A stretch of 50,294 bases of DNA from Desulfobacteraceae bacterium (GCA_027061725.1 JAMOVG010000129.1:1-50294); one strand, 5' to 3'. Counted from the first letter of the stretch, positions 33,833 to 44,508 are shown. The notes: generated by a model not told the origin, from the letters alone. Numbers and translations are program-made.

Positions 33833-34432
33833 ATGCGTTTTTGGCAGGAGCTTTCAAAAACGGTTGCAGCGCGGTTGCTGGTGCGCTGGGTGCTGGCGGC
33901 GGGGCTGGCGGTGATGCTGTGTTCGTGTGCCGTCATATCCCGTGACGTACGGCAGCAGGCCGTACCGTCGTCGGTGCCGTTCCAGGCGCTCATGCAGGAC
34001 ACCGATGCCTACCTGGGAAAGGTTGTCATCCTGGGCGGCTACATCATTCGCACCGTCAATCGCGGCGAGCAGACCGACATCTATGTGCTGGAAGCTCCGC
34101 TGCGCCTGGGGGAAGAACCCGCTTCGCGCGACAAGTCGCGGGGACGCTTCGTGGTGACGGTCAACGGGTTCCTGGACCCGGAAGTCTATCGCAGGGACCG
34201 CCTGGTGACCGTGGCCGGCAAGGTTACGGGAAAAGTCGAACTCGAGCAAGAGGGCCACCGCTACCAGTACCTGAAGCTCGACAGCGTCGAAACCTACCTG
34301 TGGCCCGAGTACCGCAGGTCCAGGCCTTACGGGAGTTGCACCGGCCCCTGGTTCTACGGCGGTTTTTACGGGAGCGCCTACTGGCCCTACGGCGGTCCGT
34401 GGGGGGGCTGCGGCCCTGGCTGGCGGTACTGA
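33833..34432 (+). CDS. Slp-family outer-membrane lipoprotein
   Basis: A 199-residue lipoprotein: lipobox around MLCS-C with lipidated C32, then the Slp-like core (LGGYIIRTVNRGEQTDIYVLE and TVAGKVTGK). The C-terminus is rich in Gly, Tyr, Trp and Pro (GGFYGSAYWPYGGPWGG), probably a surface-exposed or disordered tail. E. coli Slp is a starvation-induced lipoprotein; the role here is unknown. The ATG at 33833 is followed, one base after the stop, by the GTG of the ubiG-like gene, so the two are tightly linked. Confidence 0.82.
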   Translation: MRFWQELSKTVAARLLVRWVLAAGLAVMLCSCAVISRDVRQQAVPSSVPFQALMQDTDAYLGKVVILGGYIIRTVNRGEQTDIYVLEAPLRLGEEPASRDKSRGRFVVTVNGFLDPEVYRRDRLVTVAGKVTGKVELEQEGHRYQYLKLDSVETYLWPEYRRSRPYGSCTGPWFYGGFYGSAYWPYGGPWGGCGPGWRY

Positions 34433-34433
34433 C

Positions 34434-35162
34434 GTGTCCTCTGCCAACATCGACAACCGCGAAATCGCCCGTTTCGACGATCAGGCCGACCGCTGGTGGG
34501 ATCCGCAGGGGCCGTCCAAATCGCTGCATGACATCAATCCCCTGCGCCTGGCATTTGTCGAGGCCCACGCCGAACTGCGCGGCACGCGGGTGCTCGACGT
34601 TGGCTGCGGCGGCGGCATCCTGAGCGAGGCCATGGCGGCCCGGGGGGCGCGGGTCACCGGCATCGACATGAGCGAGACCAGTCTGCGGGCCGCTCGCCGC
34701 CACGCCGCGGCGCGGGGGGTGCAGGTAGACTACCTGCTGACCACGGTGGAATCCATGGCCGATACCTGTCCGGGGCGCTTTGAAGTGGTCACCTGCATGG
34801 AACTGCTGGAACACGTGCCGCGGCCCGTTTCGGTGGTGCGCGCCTGCAGCCGACTGGCGGCCCCCGGGGGACGGGTGTTTTTCGCTACGCTCAACCGTAA
34901 TTTCAAGTCGTTCCTGTTCGCCATTGTCGGTGCCGAGTACGTGCTGCGGTTGCTGCCCCGGGGGACCCACCGACACGCCCGTTTCGTGAAACCCGCCGAA
35001 CTGGTCGCCTGGGGGGCACGCGAAAATCTTTCCTGTCGGCAGACCCGCGGATTGTGCTATAATCCTTTCACGCGGCGTTACCGCCTCTGCACGGACACCA
35101 GTGTGAATTATCTGATGTGCTTCCACCGCAGTCGGGCAAAGGAGCAGACGCATGGATCTTGA
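34434..35162 (+). CDS. ubiG: UbiG-like SAM-dependent O-methyltransferase
   Basis: A 242-residue class I methyltransferase. SAM motif I is VLDVGCGGG at about 51-59; the N-terminus ARFDDQADRWWDPQG and the segment LRLAFVEAH are typical of UbiG (3-demethylubiquinol 3-O-methyltransferase). Ubiquinone would be unexpected in a strict anaerobe, so it may act on another quinone or phenol; that is inference from assumed taxonomy. The start is GTG at 34434, one base after the preceding stop. The last 11 bases overlap the rubrerythrin-like gene. Confidence 0.85.
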   Translation: MSSANIDNREIARFDDQADRWWDPQGPSKSLHDINPLRLAFVEAHAELRGTRVLDVGCGGGILSEAMAARGARVTGIDMSETSLRAARRHAAARGVQVDYLLTTVESMADTCPGRFEVVTCMELLEHVPRPVSVVRACSRLAAPGGRVFFATLNRNFKSFLFAIVGAEYVLRLLPRGTHRHARFVKPAELVAWGARENLSCRQTRGLCYNPFTRRYRLCTDTSVNYLMCFHRSRAKEQTHGS

Positions 35163-35658
35163 AAGCGCCATTTTGACGGCTATCGAGTACGAGAAGAAGA
35201 TTCGCGACATTTATCGCGAAGCCGCGGAGGCAGTGGCGGATCCCCTGGGGCGGCACATTCTGCAGTCCCTGGCGGACGATGAGGGTGGCCACGTGAAATA
35301 CCTCGAAAGCCGGCTGGCGCAGTGGCGCCGGGACGGGTCGCTTTGCGTGAAGGGGATGCTCTCGGCGGTGATCTCCCGGGATCGCCTGGCAGATAAAACC
35401 CGCCGGATCGAAAAGGACATGGCCGGGGAGGACCGCGGAGACGAAAAACGTATCCTGAGCCGGGCGCTGCAGGCCGAAATCGATACCAGCGACTTTTATC
35501 GCCGCATATCGGCGGAAATGGACGGCCCCGCCCGCGAAATGTTCGCCCGCTTCCTGGAAATCGAGGAGGGCCACATCGATGTGGTGCAGGCGCAGCTGGA
35601 TTATCTCAGCGGCAGCGGCTTCTGGTTGGGGCTCAAGGAATTCGATATGGAGGAATAA
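35152..35658 (+). CDS. Ferritin-like / rubrerythrin-like diiron protein
   Basis: A 168-residue four-helix ferritin-like protein. Diiron ligand candidates are E13 (IEYEKK), E-E/H in DDEGGHVKYLE, E in LQAEIDTSDFY, and EIEEGH near residue 140. No C-terminal rubredoxin domain is present. Such proteins handle peroxide or store metal in anaerobes. It overlaps the ubiG-like gene by 11 bases, suggesting coupling, although a functional link is not obvious. Confidence 0.88.
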   Translation: MDLESAILTAIEYEKKIRDIYREAAEAVADPLGRHILQSLADDEGGHVKYLESRLAQWRRDGSLCVKGMLSAVISRDRLADKTRRIEKDMAGEDRGDEKRILSRALQAEIDTSDFYRRISAEMDGPAREMFARFLEIEEGHIDVVQAQLDYLSGSGFWLGLKEFDMEE

Positions 35659-35836
35659 CGGCCGGGAAACCGGTTTTGTTTGATTTTCCGTTTCGTTGTG
35701 TGTATCAGGCCAGAGAAGAGAAAAGCGCTTTTTCGAACCCGGCGGCCCCCATCGCCCCCGTGGTTCGATTTTGTCCGCTTTTCACGATAGGGTCATTCGT
35801 GTGATGTGCCACTAACACCGACAGGAGGGAACAGGA

Positions 35837-37186
<1,350 letters not shown>

Positions 37187-37189
37187 AAA

Positions 37190-37284
37190 GGTATCCGGTA
37201 TCGGCTGACCGGTGCCAGGGAAAAGGTGCCAGCGGTCGGGTGACGCGTTGAAAATGCGGATGCCTGACGGCTGACACCTGTCGG
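37190..37284. repeat. Dispersed repeat (family A)
   Basis: Starts 3 bp after the gdhA stop: GGTATCCGGTATCGGCTGACC, GGTGCCAGGGAAAAGGTGCC, and on the right GATGCCTGACGGCTGACACC. It fills the gap to htpX, ending shortly before its Shine-Dalgarno. Confidence 0.55.
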
Positions 37285-37305
37285 CTTTATAACTTGGAGG
37301 AAGCG

Positions 37306-38235
37306 ATGGGCAATCAGATCAGAACTGCGGTGCTGTTGGCCGGGATGACGGTTTTCCTGGTTTTCATCGGCGGCCTGATCGGCGGGCGCCAGGGCATGAT
37401 TTTCGCCCTCGTCATTGCGGCGGGCATGAATTTTTTCAGCTACTGGTACTCGGACAAGATGGTCCTCAGGATGTACCGGGCCCGTGAAATTACGCCCCAG
37501 GAAGCCCCCGAACTCTACAACATTGTCAGCGGTCTGGCCCGGCGGGCAGGGGTGCCCATGCCCAAGGTCTACCTCATTCCCCAACAGTCCCCCAATGCGT
37601 TCGCCACCGGGCGCAATCCCGAGCACGCCGTGGTGGCGGTGACCGAGGGACTCCTGCGGATCATGAGTCGCGACGAAATCGAGGGCGTGCTGGCCCACGA
37701 GATGGCCCACGTCAAGAACCGTGACATCCTGATCGGCACCGTGGCGGCTACCATGGCCGGCGCCATCATGATGCTGGCCACCATGGCCCGCTGGTCGGCC
37801 ATTTTCGGCGGTGGCCGCGGGGGGGACGAGGAGGGCGGCGGACTGGGCGCCATCGGCCTGATCGTCATGTCCATCCTGGCACCCCTCGGGGCCATGCTCA
37901 TCCAGATGGCCATATCGCGTTCCCGGGAGTACTTGGCGGACTCCACCGGGGCGGCTTTCGCCGGAAACGCTGAGGGCCTGGCCAGCGCGCTGGAGAAACT
38001 GGGCGCCTACGCCAAGCAGGTGCCCATGCAGGCCAGTCCCCAGACAGCCCACATGTTCATCGTAAATCCCCTCTCCGGAGGCGGCCTGGCGACGCTGTTT
38101 TCCACGCACCCGCCCTTGGAGGAGCGCATTGCCCGCCTGCGCGGGTACCGCGACGGCGGCAAGCCCATGCCGGCACCGGAAGCCAAGGCGGACATATCCC
38201 AACAGGGCCGGAGTATCTGGGACAGCCTGAAGTAG
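37306..38235 (+). CDS. htpX: HtpX-family membrane zinc protease
   Basis: A 309-residue M48 peptidase. Transmembrane helices at about 8-40 lead, the zinc motif is HEMAH at 131-135, and the third ligand lies in [11 protein letters not shown]. Two more helices lie around 145-200. HtpX degrades damaged membrane proteins, with the active site facing the cytoplasm. Start ATG 37306 with TTGGAGG upstream (four codons after another ATG at 37294). Confidence 0.95.
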   Translation: MGNQIRTAVLLAGMTVFLVFIGGLIGGRQGMIFALVIAAGMNFFSYWYSDKMVLRMYRAREITPQEAPELYNIVSGLARRAGVPMPKVYLIPQQSPNAFATGRNPEHAVVAVTEGLLRIMSRDEIEGVLAHEMAHVKNRDILIGTVAATMAGAIMMLATMARWSAIFGGGRGGDEEGGGLGAIGLIVMSILAPLGAMLIQMAISRSREYLADSTGAAFAGNAEGLASALEKLGAYAKQVPMQASPQTAHMFIVNPLSGGGLATLFSTHPPLEERIARLRGYRDGGKPMPAPEAKADISQQGRSIWDSLK

Positions 38236-38263
38236 GGGCGGACACCGGTCAGGGGGATGGAAG

Positions 38264-38518
38264 ATGAAAGACGAGCAGGGACTTTACTACTACCCTTTTC
38301 CCGACAACCACAAGGTGCGCATGTACGTGCGCGCTGTGGGGCACGAGGTTTGTTTCCGCATGTGGAATGCCGATGACCCCGCCATGTGGGAGCAGCACGG
38401 CTGGGTGCCTTACGGAGCTGTGCGCCAAGCCGCCGACATGTACCGCCCGGACGCCTTCGATCCCCGGCGGGCCTACGACATCGACGTGGCCCGTGCGCTG
38501 CTCGAAGAGCAGGCATAA
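38264..38518 (+). CDS. Small conserved-looking soluble protein
   Basis: An 84-residue ORF with GGGGGATGG before its ATG, 28 bp after htpX. It is rich in aromatic and charged residues (DEQGLYYYPFPDNHKVRMYV and FRMWNADDPAMWEQHGWVPY) and has no signal or membrane helix. I do not recognise it; the ribosome binding site and linkage support it as real. Confidence 0.7.
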   Translation: MKDEQGLYYYPFPDNHKVRMYVRAVGHEVCFRMWNADDPAMWEQHGWVPYGAVRQAADMYRPDAFDPRRAYDIDVARALLEEQA

Positions 38519-38536
38519 GTCTGCGAGCCGCGCCTG

Positions 38537-39379
38537 TCACGCATACAGGCGGAACATGACGGCCAGGAAGATCATCCAGGCCAGCACCGCCACGGTGGCC
38601 AGCAGACACAGGCCGCCGAGTAAGCGGTGAACCGCGTTCTCCGGTTTTTTCTCTACGTATCCCAGGAAGAACCCCAGTACGATGCCGGCTGCAAATCCCC
38701 CGGCGTGCCCCCAGTTGTTGATGCCCGGGATCAGCATGCCGAACAGCAGGATGCCCACGGCCCACCCGCCGACCTGGCGGTACACCAGCCGGCCCCAGTC
38801 CCCTCCGCGCGCCTTGCCGAAGTAGACCAGGGCGCCGATCAGGCCGCACACCGCGGCCGAGGCGCCGATGGTCAAGGGAACACCGGCCATGGCCGACACC
38901 CAGAATCCGAAGACGCTGCTGACGGTGTATATGGTGAACATGCGCCAGGGGCCATACTCCCGCAAGGCAAGGGGGGCCAACTGCCAGAAGGCCGCCATGT
39001 TGAAGAAGATGTGTAGAACGCCGCCATGCAGGTAACCGGCCGACAGCAGGCTCCACCAGCGGTGAAGCCGATAAACGGGGATCGAACCGGTGGCGCCCAG
39101 CACCAGCAGGGCGTTGTTGTCCGGGGATAGAAAGTAGAGCGGGTTGGCCGAAAAACGAATGCCGCCGGCCATGGTCAGCAGCGAGACGATGAACATGGCC
39201 GCGTTGGCGTAGATGATTCCCTTGATCCACCACGTGAGGGCCTGCCCGTCGGTGCCGCGCAGAAAGCGCTTGAACTTCGACCCCGGTCGGCGCAGCCCGC
39301 AGTGGGGGCAGCGGCGCTCGTCGAGCCCGATCAGGCGCCGGCAGGCGGGGCACAGGATGGTGGCTTTGTCATGTGTCAT
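38537..39379 (-). CDS. Rhomboid protease with N-terminal zinc ribbon
   Basis: A 280-residue membrane protein. Residues 10-27 have two CxxC pairs (C10/C13 and C24/C27) forming a zinc ribbon. The rhomboid core has HGGVLHIFFN at 118-127, catalytic S174 in TIGASAAVCG and H225 in NNWGHAGG, with about six helices. Rhomboids cut transmembrane substrates inside the bilayer. It converges with the small ORF at 38264. Confidence 0.93.
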   Translation of the reverse strand: MTHDKATILCPACRRLIGLDERRCPHCGLRRPGSKFKRFLRGTDGQALTWWIKGIIYANAAMFIVSLLTMAGGIRFSANPLYFLSPDNNALLVLGATGSIPVYRLHRWWSLLSAGYLHGGVLHIFFNMAAFWQLAPLALREYGPWRMFTIYTVSSVFGFWVSAMAGVPLTIGASAAVCGLIGALVYFGKARGGDWGRLVYRQVGGWAVGILLFGMLIPGINNWGHAGGFAAGIVLGFFLGYVEKKPENAVHRLLGGLCLLATVAVLAWMIFLAVMFRLYA

Positions 39380-39537
39380 GGGGTCACTCGGGACGCAGAT
39401 GCCGCCAGGCGGCCAAACGCGTCGATGGATGCGGTTTTTTCCTGCGCCCGCGCTGTTTTGTCAAGATTTTTTCGTGGCTACAACCTCTCTCTTCCCGCGA
39501 GCAGCCCCATGCGGCAAAAAAGTTTGGGGGGCGCTTC

Positions 39538-39567
39538 TTGACAACGGTCGAAATAGCATATTAGTAT
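39538..39567 (+). promoter_or_regulatory. Candidate sigma-70 promoter of the dehydrogenase/transport island
   Basis: TTGACA (39538-39543) and TAGTAT (39562-39567, 4 of 6) with an 18-bp spacer, in an AT-rich stretch of an otherwise GC-rich window. It precedes the ATG at 39626 by about 55 bp. Confidence 0.55.
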
Positions 39568-39625
39568 ACTTTTATAGTGATTAACAGAGCCGCTGTGTAC
39601 GCAGCTGGGGCGAAAGGAGCCACGC

Positions 39626-40690
39626 ATGAAGCAGAATTACCGCATCGGTGTCATTCCCGGGGACGGTACGGGACCGGAAGTCATCGCCGAGGGTCTGAAG
39701 GTCCTCGCGGCCGCGGCCGACAAGGCCGGCTTTTCCTACGAACTGGTACACTACGATTTCGGCGGTGAACGCTATCTCAAGACCGGCGAGACCCTGCCCG
39801 ACGGCGCCGTGGAGGAATTGCGGCAGCTGGACGCCATCTACCTGGGTGCCATCGGCCACCCGGATGTCAAGCCGGGCATTTTGGAAAAGGGTATCCTGCT
39901 GAACCTGCGTTTTGCGTTGGACCTGTACATCAACCTGCGGCCCATTAAGCTTTACCCGGGCGTCGACACTCCGCTCAAGGACAAGGGGCCGGCCGATATC
40001 GACTTCGATGTGGTGCGCGAGAACACCGAAGGGCTTTACGCCGGGGCCGGCGGATTCCTCAAAAAGGGCACTGCCGACGAGATCGCCGTGCAGGAGTCCA
40101 TCAACACGCGCAAGGGCGTCGAGCGCTGCCTGCGCTTCGCCTTCGAACATTGCCGCAAGCGGCCCCGTAAAAAGCTGACCCTGTGCGGCAAGACCAACGT
40201 CCTGACCTTTGCTTTCGACCTGTGGGAGCGCACCTTCCGGGAACTGGCGGCCGAGTATCCCGACGTGGAGACCGATTACGCCCACGTGGACGCCATCTGC
40301 ATGTGGATGGTCAAGAATCCCGAGTGGTTCGACGTCGTGGTGACCGACAACATGTTCGGCGACATCATTACCGACCTGGGCGCCATGATCCAGGGCGGCA
40401 TGGGCATCGCCGCCGGGGGCAACATCAACCCCGAGGGCACCGCCATGTTCGAGCCCATTGGCGGGTCGGCGCCCAAGTACACCGGCAAGAACGTGATCAA
40501 CCCCCTGGCGGCCATCATGGCCGGCCAGATGATGCTCAGCCACCTGGGCCAGGCCGAAGCGGCCGACATGGTCGAGCGGGCCGTTATGCAGACCATCGAG
40601 AAGGATCTCAAGAGCATGAACGCCGGCCGTATGGGCATGGGCACTACCGAGGTGGGGGACCGCGTGGCGTCCCGCCTGGCCGCGCTTTAA
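39626..40690 (+). CDS. Isopropylmalate/tartrate dehydrogenase-family enzyme
   Basis: A 354-residue NAD-dependent beta-decarboxylating dehydrogenase. Family marks: IPGDGTGPEV at the N-terminus, the nucleotide/substrate stretch RFALDLYINLRPIKLYPG, the catalytic VRENTEGLY, KTNVLTFAF and the metal-site DNMFGDIITDLGAMIQGG. The NAD loop GSAPKYTGKNVINPLA is consistent with NAD. LeuB (3-isopropylmalate) or TtuC-like (tartrate/malate) function is possible; no other leu gene is present here and a transport/lyase island follows, so a catabolic role is conceivable. AAAGGAG precedes the ATG. Confidence 0.9.
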   Translation: MKQNYRIGVIPGDGTGPEVIAEGLKVLAAAADKAGFSYELVHYDFGGERYLKTGETLPDGAVEELRQLDAIYLGAIGHPDVKPGILEKGILLNLRFALDLYINLRPIKLYPGVDTPLKDKGPADIDFDVVRENTEGLYAGAGGFLKKGTADEIAVQESINTRKGVERCLRFAFEHCRKRPRKKLTLCGKTNVLTFAFDLWERTFRELAAEYPDVETDYAHVDAICMWMVKNPEWFDVVVTDNMFGDIITDLGAMIQGGMGIAAGGNINPEGTAMFEPIGGSAPKYTGKNVINPLAAIMAGQMMLSHLGQAEAADMVERAVMQTIEKDLKSMNAGRMGMGTTEVGDRVASRLAAL

Positions 40691-40756
40691 GCCCTATTCC
40701 TGGTTCCGGCGGCGCTGGGTGTCGTTTGTTTTCTCACACCAAAGAGGAGGGATCCC

Positions 40757-41554
40757 ATGAAACGTTTAAACCGACTCGGCATCGTCACCCTGGCACTGCT
40801 CGTTTTTTCACTGGTGCTGCCGGCCGCCCTGCCGGCCGCCCAGACCTCGCTGCTGGACACCATTGCGGAGCGCGGCTACATCCTGGTGGGCACCACCGGT
40901 GACTACAAGCCCTTCAGCTTTCTGAACCCCGACACCGGCAAGTACGAGGGCCACGACATCGATGTGGCCAAAAAGATCGGCGAGGCCATGGGCGTGGAGG
41001 TGCGTTTCGTCAAGACCACCTGGAAGACCCTGGTGGACGGCATCCTAGAGGGCAAGTACGACGTGGCCATGTGCGGCATCACGCGCAACCTGTCGCGGCA
41101 GAAGAAGGTTGGACTGACCGACCCCTATATCAACGTGGGCAAATCGCCGCTGATCCGCAAGGCCGACAAAGACAAATTCAAGACGCTGGCCGACATCGAC
41201 CAGCCGGGCGTCAGGGTGGCCGTCAACCCCGGCGGCACCAACGAAAAATTTGTCAGGGCCCACATCAAGAAGGCCCAGATCGTGGTGGTTCCGAAGAATC
41301 TGGACATTCCCGCCAAGATCGCCGCCGGTGAGGTGGACGTGATGATCACCGACAACGTGGAGGCCATGCTGGTGGCCGCCCACAACGACAAGCTCTATGC
41401 CGTGTCGCCGGACGAGCCCTTCACGCGCGACGATTTCGGCTACATGGTGCCCCGCGACGACCAGCCTTTCCTCAACTGGATGAACCTGTTCGTCCACCAG
41501 ATGAGGGCCAAGGGTGAGTTCGCCAAACTCAAGAAGAAGTGGATTGCGGAATAG
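40757..41554 (+). CDS. Periplasmic solute-binding protein / cyclohexadienyl dehydratase-like
   Basis: A 265-residue family 3 periplasmic-binding-protein fold with a signal peptide (LVLPAALPAAQ). Key stretches are TTGDYKPFSF, MCGITRNLSRQKKVG and VRVAVNPGGTNEKF. The latter two are characteristic of PheC, a periplasmic cyclohexadienyl dehydratase that arose from a binding protein, as well as of some amino-acid receptors. No ABC permease is near. It stands between the dehydrogenase and the TAXI system; its ligand or substrate is uncertain. Confidence 0.82.
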   Translation: MKRLNRLGIVTLALLVFSLVLPAALPAAQTSLLDTIAERGYILVGTTGDYKPFSFLNPDTGKYEGHDIDVAKKIGEAMGVEVRFVKTTWKTLVDGILEGKYDVAMCGITRNLSRQKKVGLTDPYINVGKSPLIRKADKDKFKTLADIDQPGVRVAVNPGGTNEKFVRAHIKKAQIVVVPKNLDIPAKIAAGEVDVMITDNVEAMLVAAHNDKLYAVSPDEPFTRDDFGYMVPRDDQPFLNWMNLFVHQMRAKGEFAKLKKKWIAE

Positions 41555-41599
41555 CCCGACTGCGGGTTGTGTCCGCGCAAGCGACAAGGAGTGATTGCC

Positions 41600-42556
41600 A
41601 TGCAGAAAAAATGGATGTTGGGTTTCATCGTTGCGCTGCTCTGCGCGAGCCTGGTTCCCGGAGCGGCCGTCGCCAAGACGCGGCTGGTGCTCAAGAGCGC
41701 CCGCCAGACATCAACCTACTACACCTTTGCCGTGGGCCAGGCCAACGCCATCATGGCCGGGGACCCCGACGTGGAGGTAACCGTCGAAGACAGCCCCGGC
41801 TCCATGGTCAACGTCAAGCAGAGCAAGACGCGCACCAACTACCTGTTTACCTCGCCACCGGTGCTCATCGCCGCGGCCATGGCCGGCAAGGGCAAGTTCA
41901 AGGACGGCGGCTATGACCAGATCCGCTCCCTGTGGCCCATTCCCGGGCTGGTCATGCACTGGGTGGTGCGCAAGGACAGCGGCGTGACCAGCCTCAGGGG
42001 ACTGGCGGGCAAGCGCTTCATCCCCGGCGGCGCCGGTTCGGCCGGGGCGCGCTTCACCATGCAGGTGCTGGACGTCATCGGCGTCAAAGACAAAGTCAAA
42101 CTGCTGCAGGTGGACCTCAACGAGGGTGTACAGGCCGTCAAGAACCGGCGCGCGGTGGGCTTTTCCACGGCCAGCTCGGCGCCGGCCTCGCTGGTCTCCG
42201 AGATTGCCGCCACTACGCCCATCCGGCTGCTGGAGCTCAAGGACGCCGACTACCAGAAGGTTTCCAAGAAGTTCGCCCGCTACATCATCCCGGCCGGGCT
42301 GTACAAAGGCGTAGACAAGGACGTCAAGACCATCAGCCTGCTGGTGGGCACTTACACCGTGGCGAGCCTTCCTGATGATGTGGCCTACGCCATCACCAAG
42401 GCCTTCTGGGAAAACCGTAAGGTGTGGGAAAAATCCCACCCGGCCATGAAGCTGGTCAAGATGGAAGGACTCAACCAGTTGCGCGCCAAGGTGCACCCCG
42501 GTGCCCTGCGCTACTACAACGAAATCGGGTTCAAAGTAGCAGATGCGCTGAAATAG
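41600..42556 (+). CDS. TAXI-family TRAP transporter solute receptor
   Basis: A 318-residue secreted receptor with a Sec signal (LLCASLVPGAAVA). TAXI features: RQTSTYYTFAVGQANAIM at the start of the mature domain, RFIPGGAGSAGARFT in the middle, and the GTYTVASLPDDVAYAITKA stretch near the end. It delivers a carboxylate such as glutamate or a related acid to the fused permease that follows. AAGGAG precedes the ATG at 41600; the frame opens earlier at 41567 without a signal. It is followed 46 bp later by the permease. Confidence 0.92.
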   Translation: MQKKWMLGFIVALLCASLVPGAAVAKTRLVLKSARQTSTYYTFAVGQANAIMAGDPDVEVTVEDSPGSMVNVKQSKTRTNYLFTSPPVLIAAAMAGKGKFKDGGYDQIRSLWPIPGLVMHWVVRKDSGVTSLRGLAGKRFIPGGAGSAGARFTMQVLDVIGVKDKVKLLQVDLNEGVQAVKNRRAVGFSTASSAPASLVSEIAATTPIRLLELKDADYQKVSKKFARYIIPAGLYKGVDKDVKTISLLVGTYTVASLPDDVAYAITKAFWENRKVWEKSHPAMKLVKMEGLNQLRAKVHPGALRYYNEIGFKVADALK

Positions 42557-42602
42557 GCCTGACAGGGGGCCATTCCCGCAGAACATGACAGGAGGTGCCA
42601 GA

Positions 42603-44468
42603 TTGCCCACGGTACCCGGCAGACGATTCATATTGACCGTTTCGGTGATTTTCGCCGTCTACCAGATCCTGCTGCCGGTCTACGCCTTCATGCCCAACAT
42701 GCGCGAGCGCTCCATTCACCTGAGCCTGGCGCTGATCCTGATTTTTCTGGGCGGGGGCGGTACCGCGCACGGGCGCTGGCGCCGGCTGTGGGACCTGCTG
42801 TTGTGCCTGACGGGCGTTGGCCTGTCGCTGTACGTCTTTTTTCACTACTATGCCATCATCGATCAGTACGGCACGGCCACGGGCCCCCTCCAGGTGTGGG
42901 CCGGCCTCCTGCTGACCCTCATCGTTCTGGAAGCCGCACGTCGCATGGTGCGACCGGCGCTGCCCCTCATCGCGCTGCTGTTTCTGCTGTACGCCGCATA
43001 CGGGCACCTCATCCCGGGGCGCTTCGGACACCCACCGTACAGCCTGGCAACGCTTTCCAGCATGTTGTACCTGACCACCGGCGGCATCTGGGGCCAACTG
43101 CTGGGGGTCAGCGCCAACATCATCGCCATCTTTGTTTTTCTGGGCGCCTTCATCGTGCACACCGGCGGCGGCACCGGCTTTTTGCGCATCTCGCTGCGCC
43201 TGGCGGGACGTTACACCGGTGGGCCGGCCAAGGTGGCCACGGTGTCCAGCGCCCTGTTCGGGTCGGTGTCGGGCAGCGCCAGCGCCAACGTGGCCTCCAC
43301 CGGGGCTTTCACCATCCCCATGATGAAGCGCCTGGGCTACGCACCGGCCTTGGCGGCGGCGGTGGAGGCGGTGGCCAGCACCGGCGGGCAGATCATGCCG
43401 CCCATCATGGGCGCTGGGGCCTTCATCATGGCCGAACTGATCCAGACGCCCTATCTGACCATCGCCTTGAGCGCGCTGCTGCCGGCCCTGCTGTATTTTT
43501 TCGCTGTTGGCCTGGGCATCCACTTTTACGCCCTGCGCAGCGGTTACGGCCGCATGCGGCCCGAGGATATCCCGAGCTGGGCCGACACCCTGAAAGTGAG
43601 CGGGTTTTTCCTGGTGCCCTTCGGCATGTTGGGTTTCTGGCTGTTTCGCGGCTACACGCCCCAGTACGCCGCCTTCTGGGCCGTGATGGCCACGCTGCCC
43701 CTGGCGCTGCTGGACGAGGAACTCCGGTTCGAGGGGCGCGCCGTGCCGGGCAAACTGGAAAAGGCGGTGCTCAGCGGTGCCCGGCAGGCGGCCCTGATCG
43801 CCAGCATCTGCGCCAGCGCCCAGGTGATCATCGCCATCATCGCCTTCACGGGCCTGGGCGTCAAGGTCAGCGCCGGCATCCTGGCCTTCAGCCAGAACAG
43901 CCTCTTTGCGGCCCTGGCGCTGACGGGTCTGACCAGCATTCTGCTGGGCATGGAAGTGCCCACCACGGCCGCCTACATCGTGGCCGTGGTGGTGGGCGGG
44001 CCGGTGCTCATCGAGCTGGGGGTGCCGCCCATGGCCGCGCACCTGTTCGTTTTTTACATGGCCATTCTGTCGGCCGTGACGCCGCCGGTGTGCGGTGCCA
44101 TCTTCATCGCCGCCGGCATGGCCGAGGCCAACTGGGTGGAGACGGCGCGCTTCGGGCTCAAGCTGAGCTTTGCAGCCTTCCTGCTGCCCTTCCTGTTCGC
44201 CTATTATCCGGGCCTGGTGCTCATCGGGCCCTGGTGGCAAACGGTGCTGGGCGTGGCGCGCGCGGCGGCGGCCCTGACGCTGCTCTCGGCAGGTTTCATG
44301 GGGTACTTTAACCGGCGCCTGGTCATGGGGCAGCGGTTGCTGCTGACGGCCGCCGGGGCCCTGATCCTGCTGCCTTCAGCGATCCTGACGGCGGTTGGCG
44401 TCGCGGCCGGAGCGGGATTGTGGGGCTACACGCGTCTGAAACCCGAAAGCGCCCCGGCGGCGCAATGA
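42603..44468 (+). CDS. TRAP transporter fused permease (4TM + 12TM)
   Basis: A permease of about 621 residues: a DctQ-like four-helix region (1-130) followed by a DctM-like large subunit with repeats GSVSGSASANVASTGAFTIP and the second-half TSILLGMEVPTTAAYIVAV. This fused form typically partners TAXI receptors, here the gene just upstream. Transport is secondary, Na+- or proton-driven. The start is ambiguous: TTG at 42603 has a perfect AGGAGGT 6 bases before it; ATG at 42585 is six codons earlier but has poor spacing. Confidence 0.92.
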   Translation: MPTVPGRRFILTVSVIFAVYQILLPVYAFMPNMRERSIHLSLALILIFLGGGGTAHGRWRRLWDLLLCLTGVGLSLYVFFHYYAIIDQYGTATGPLQVWAGLLLTLIVLEAARRMVRPALPLIALLFLLYAAYGHLIPGRFGHPPYSLATLSSMLYLTTGGIWGQLLGVSANIIAIFVFLGAFIVHTGGGTGFLRISLRLAGRYTGGPAKVATVSSALFGSVSGSASANVASTGAFTIPMMKRLGYAPALAAAVEAVASTGGQIMPPIMGAGAFIMAELIQTPYLTIALSALLPALLYFFAVGLGIHFYALRSGYGRMRPEDIPSWADTLKVSGFFLVPFGMLGFWLFRGYTPQYAAFWAVMATLPLALLDEELRFEGRAVPGKLEKAVLSGARQAALIASICASAQVIIAIIAFTGLGVKVSAGILAFSQNSLFAALALTGLTSILLGMEVPTTAAYIVAVVVGGPVLIELGVPPMAAHLFVFYMAILSAVTPPVCGAIFIAAGMAEANWVETARFGLKLSFAAFLLPFLFAYYPGLVLIGPWWQTVLGVARAAAALTLLSAGFMGYFNRRLVMGQRLLLTAAGALILLPSAILTAVGVAAGAGLWGYTRLKPESAPAAQ

Positions 44469-44508
44469 AAAGCGGGGCGCCGGACCGCGGCCTGCAGGAG
44501 GAGCGGTA

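Noticed and set aside
42531..44240. 569-residue open frame on the minus strand
   Set aside because: It is antisense to the TRAP fused permease, is rich in His/Gln/Gly/Arg, and has no ribosome binding site; it is a shadow caused by high GC.
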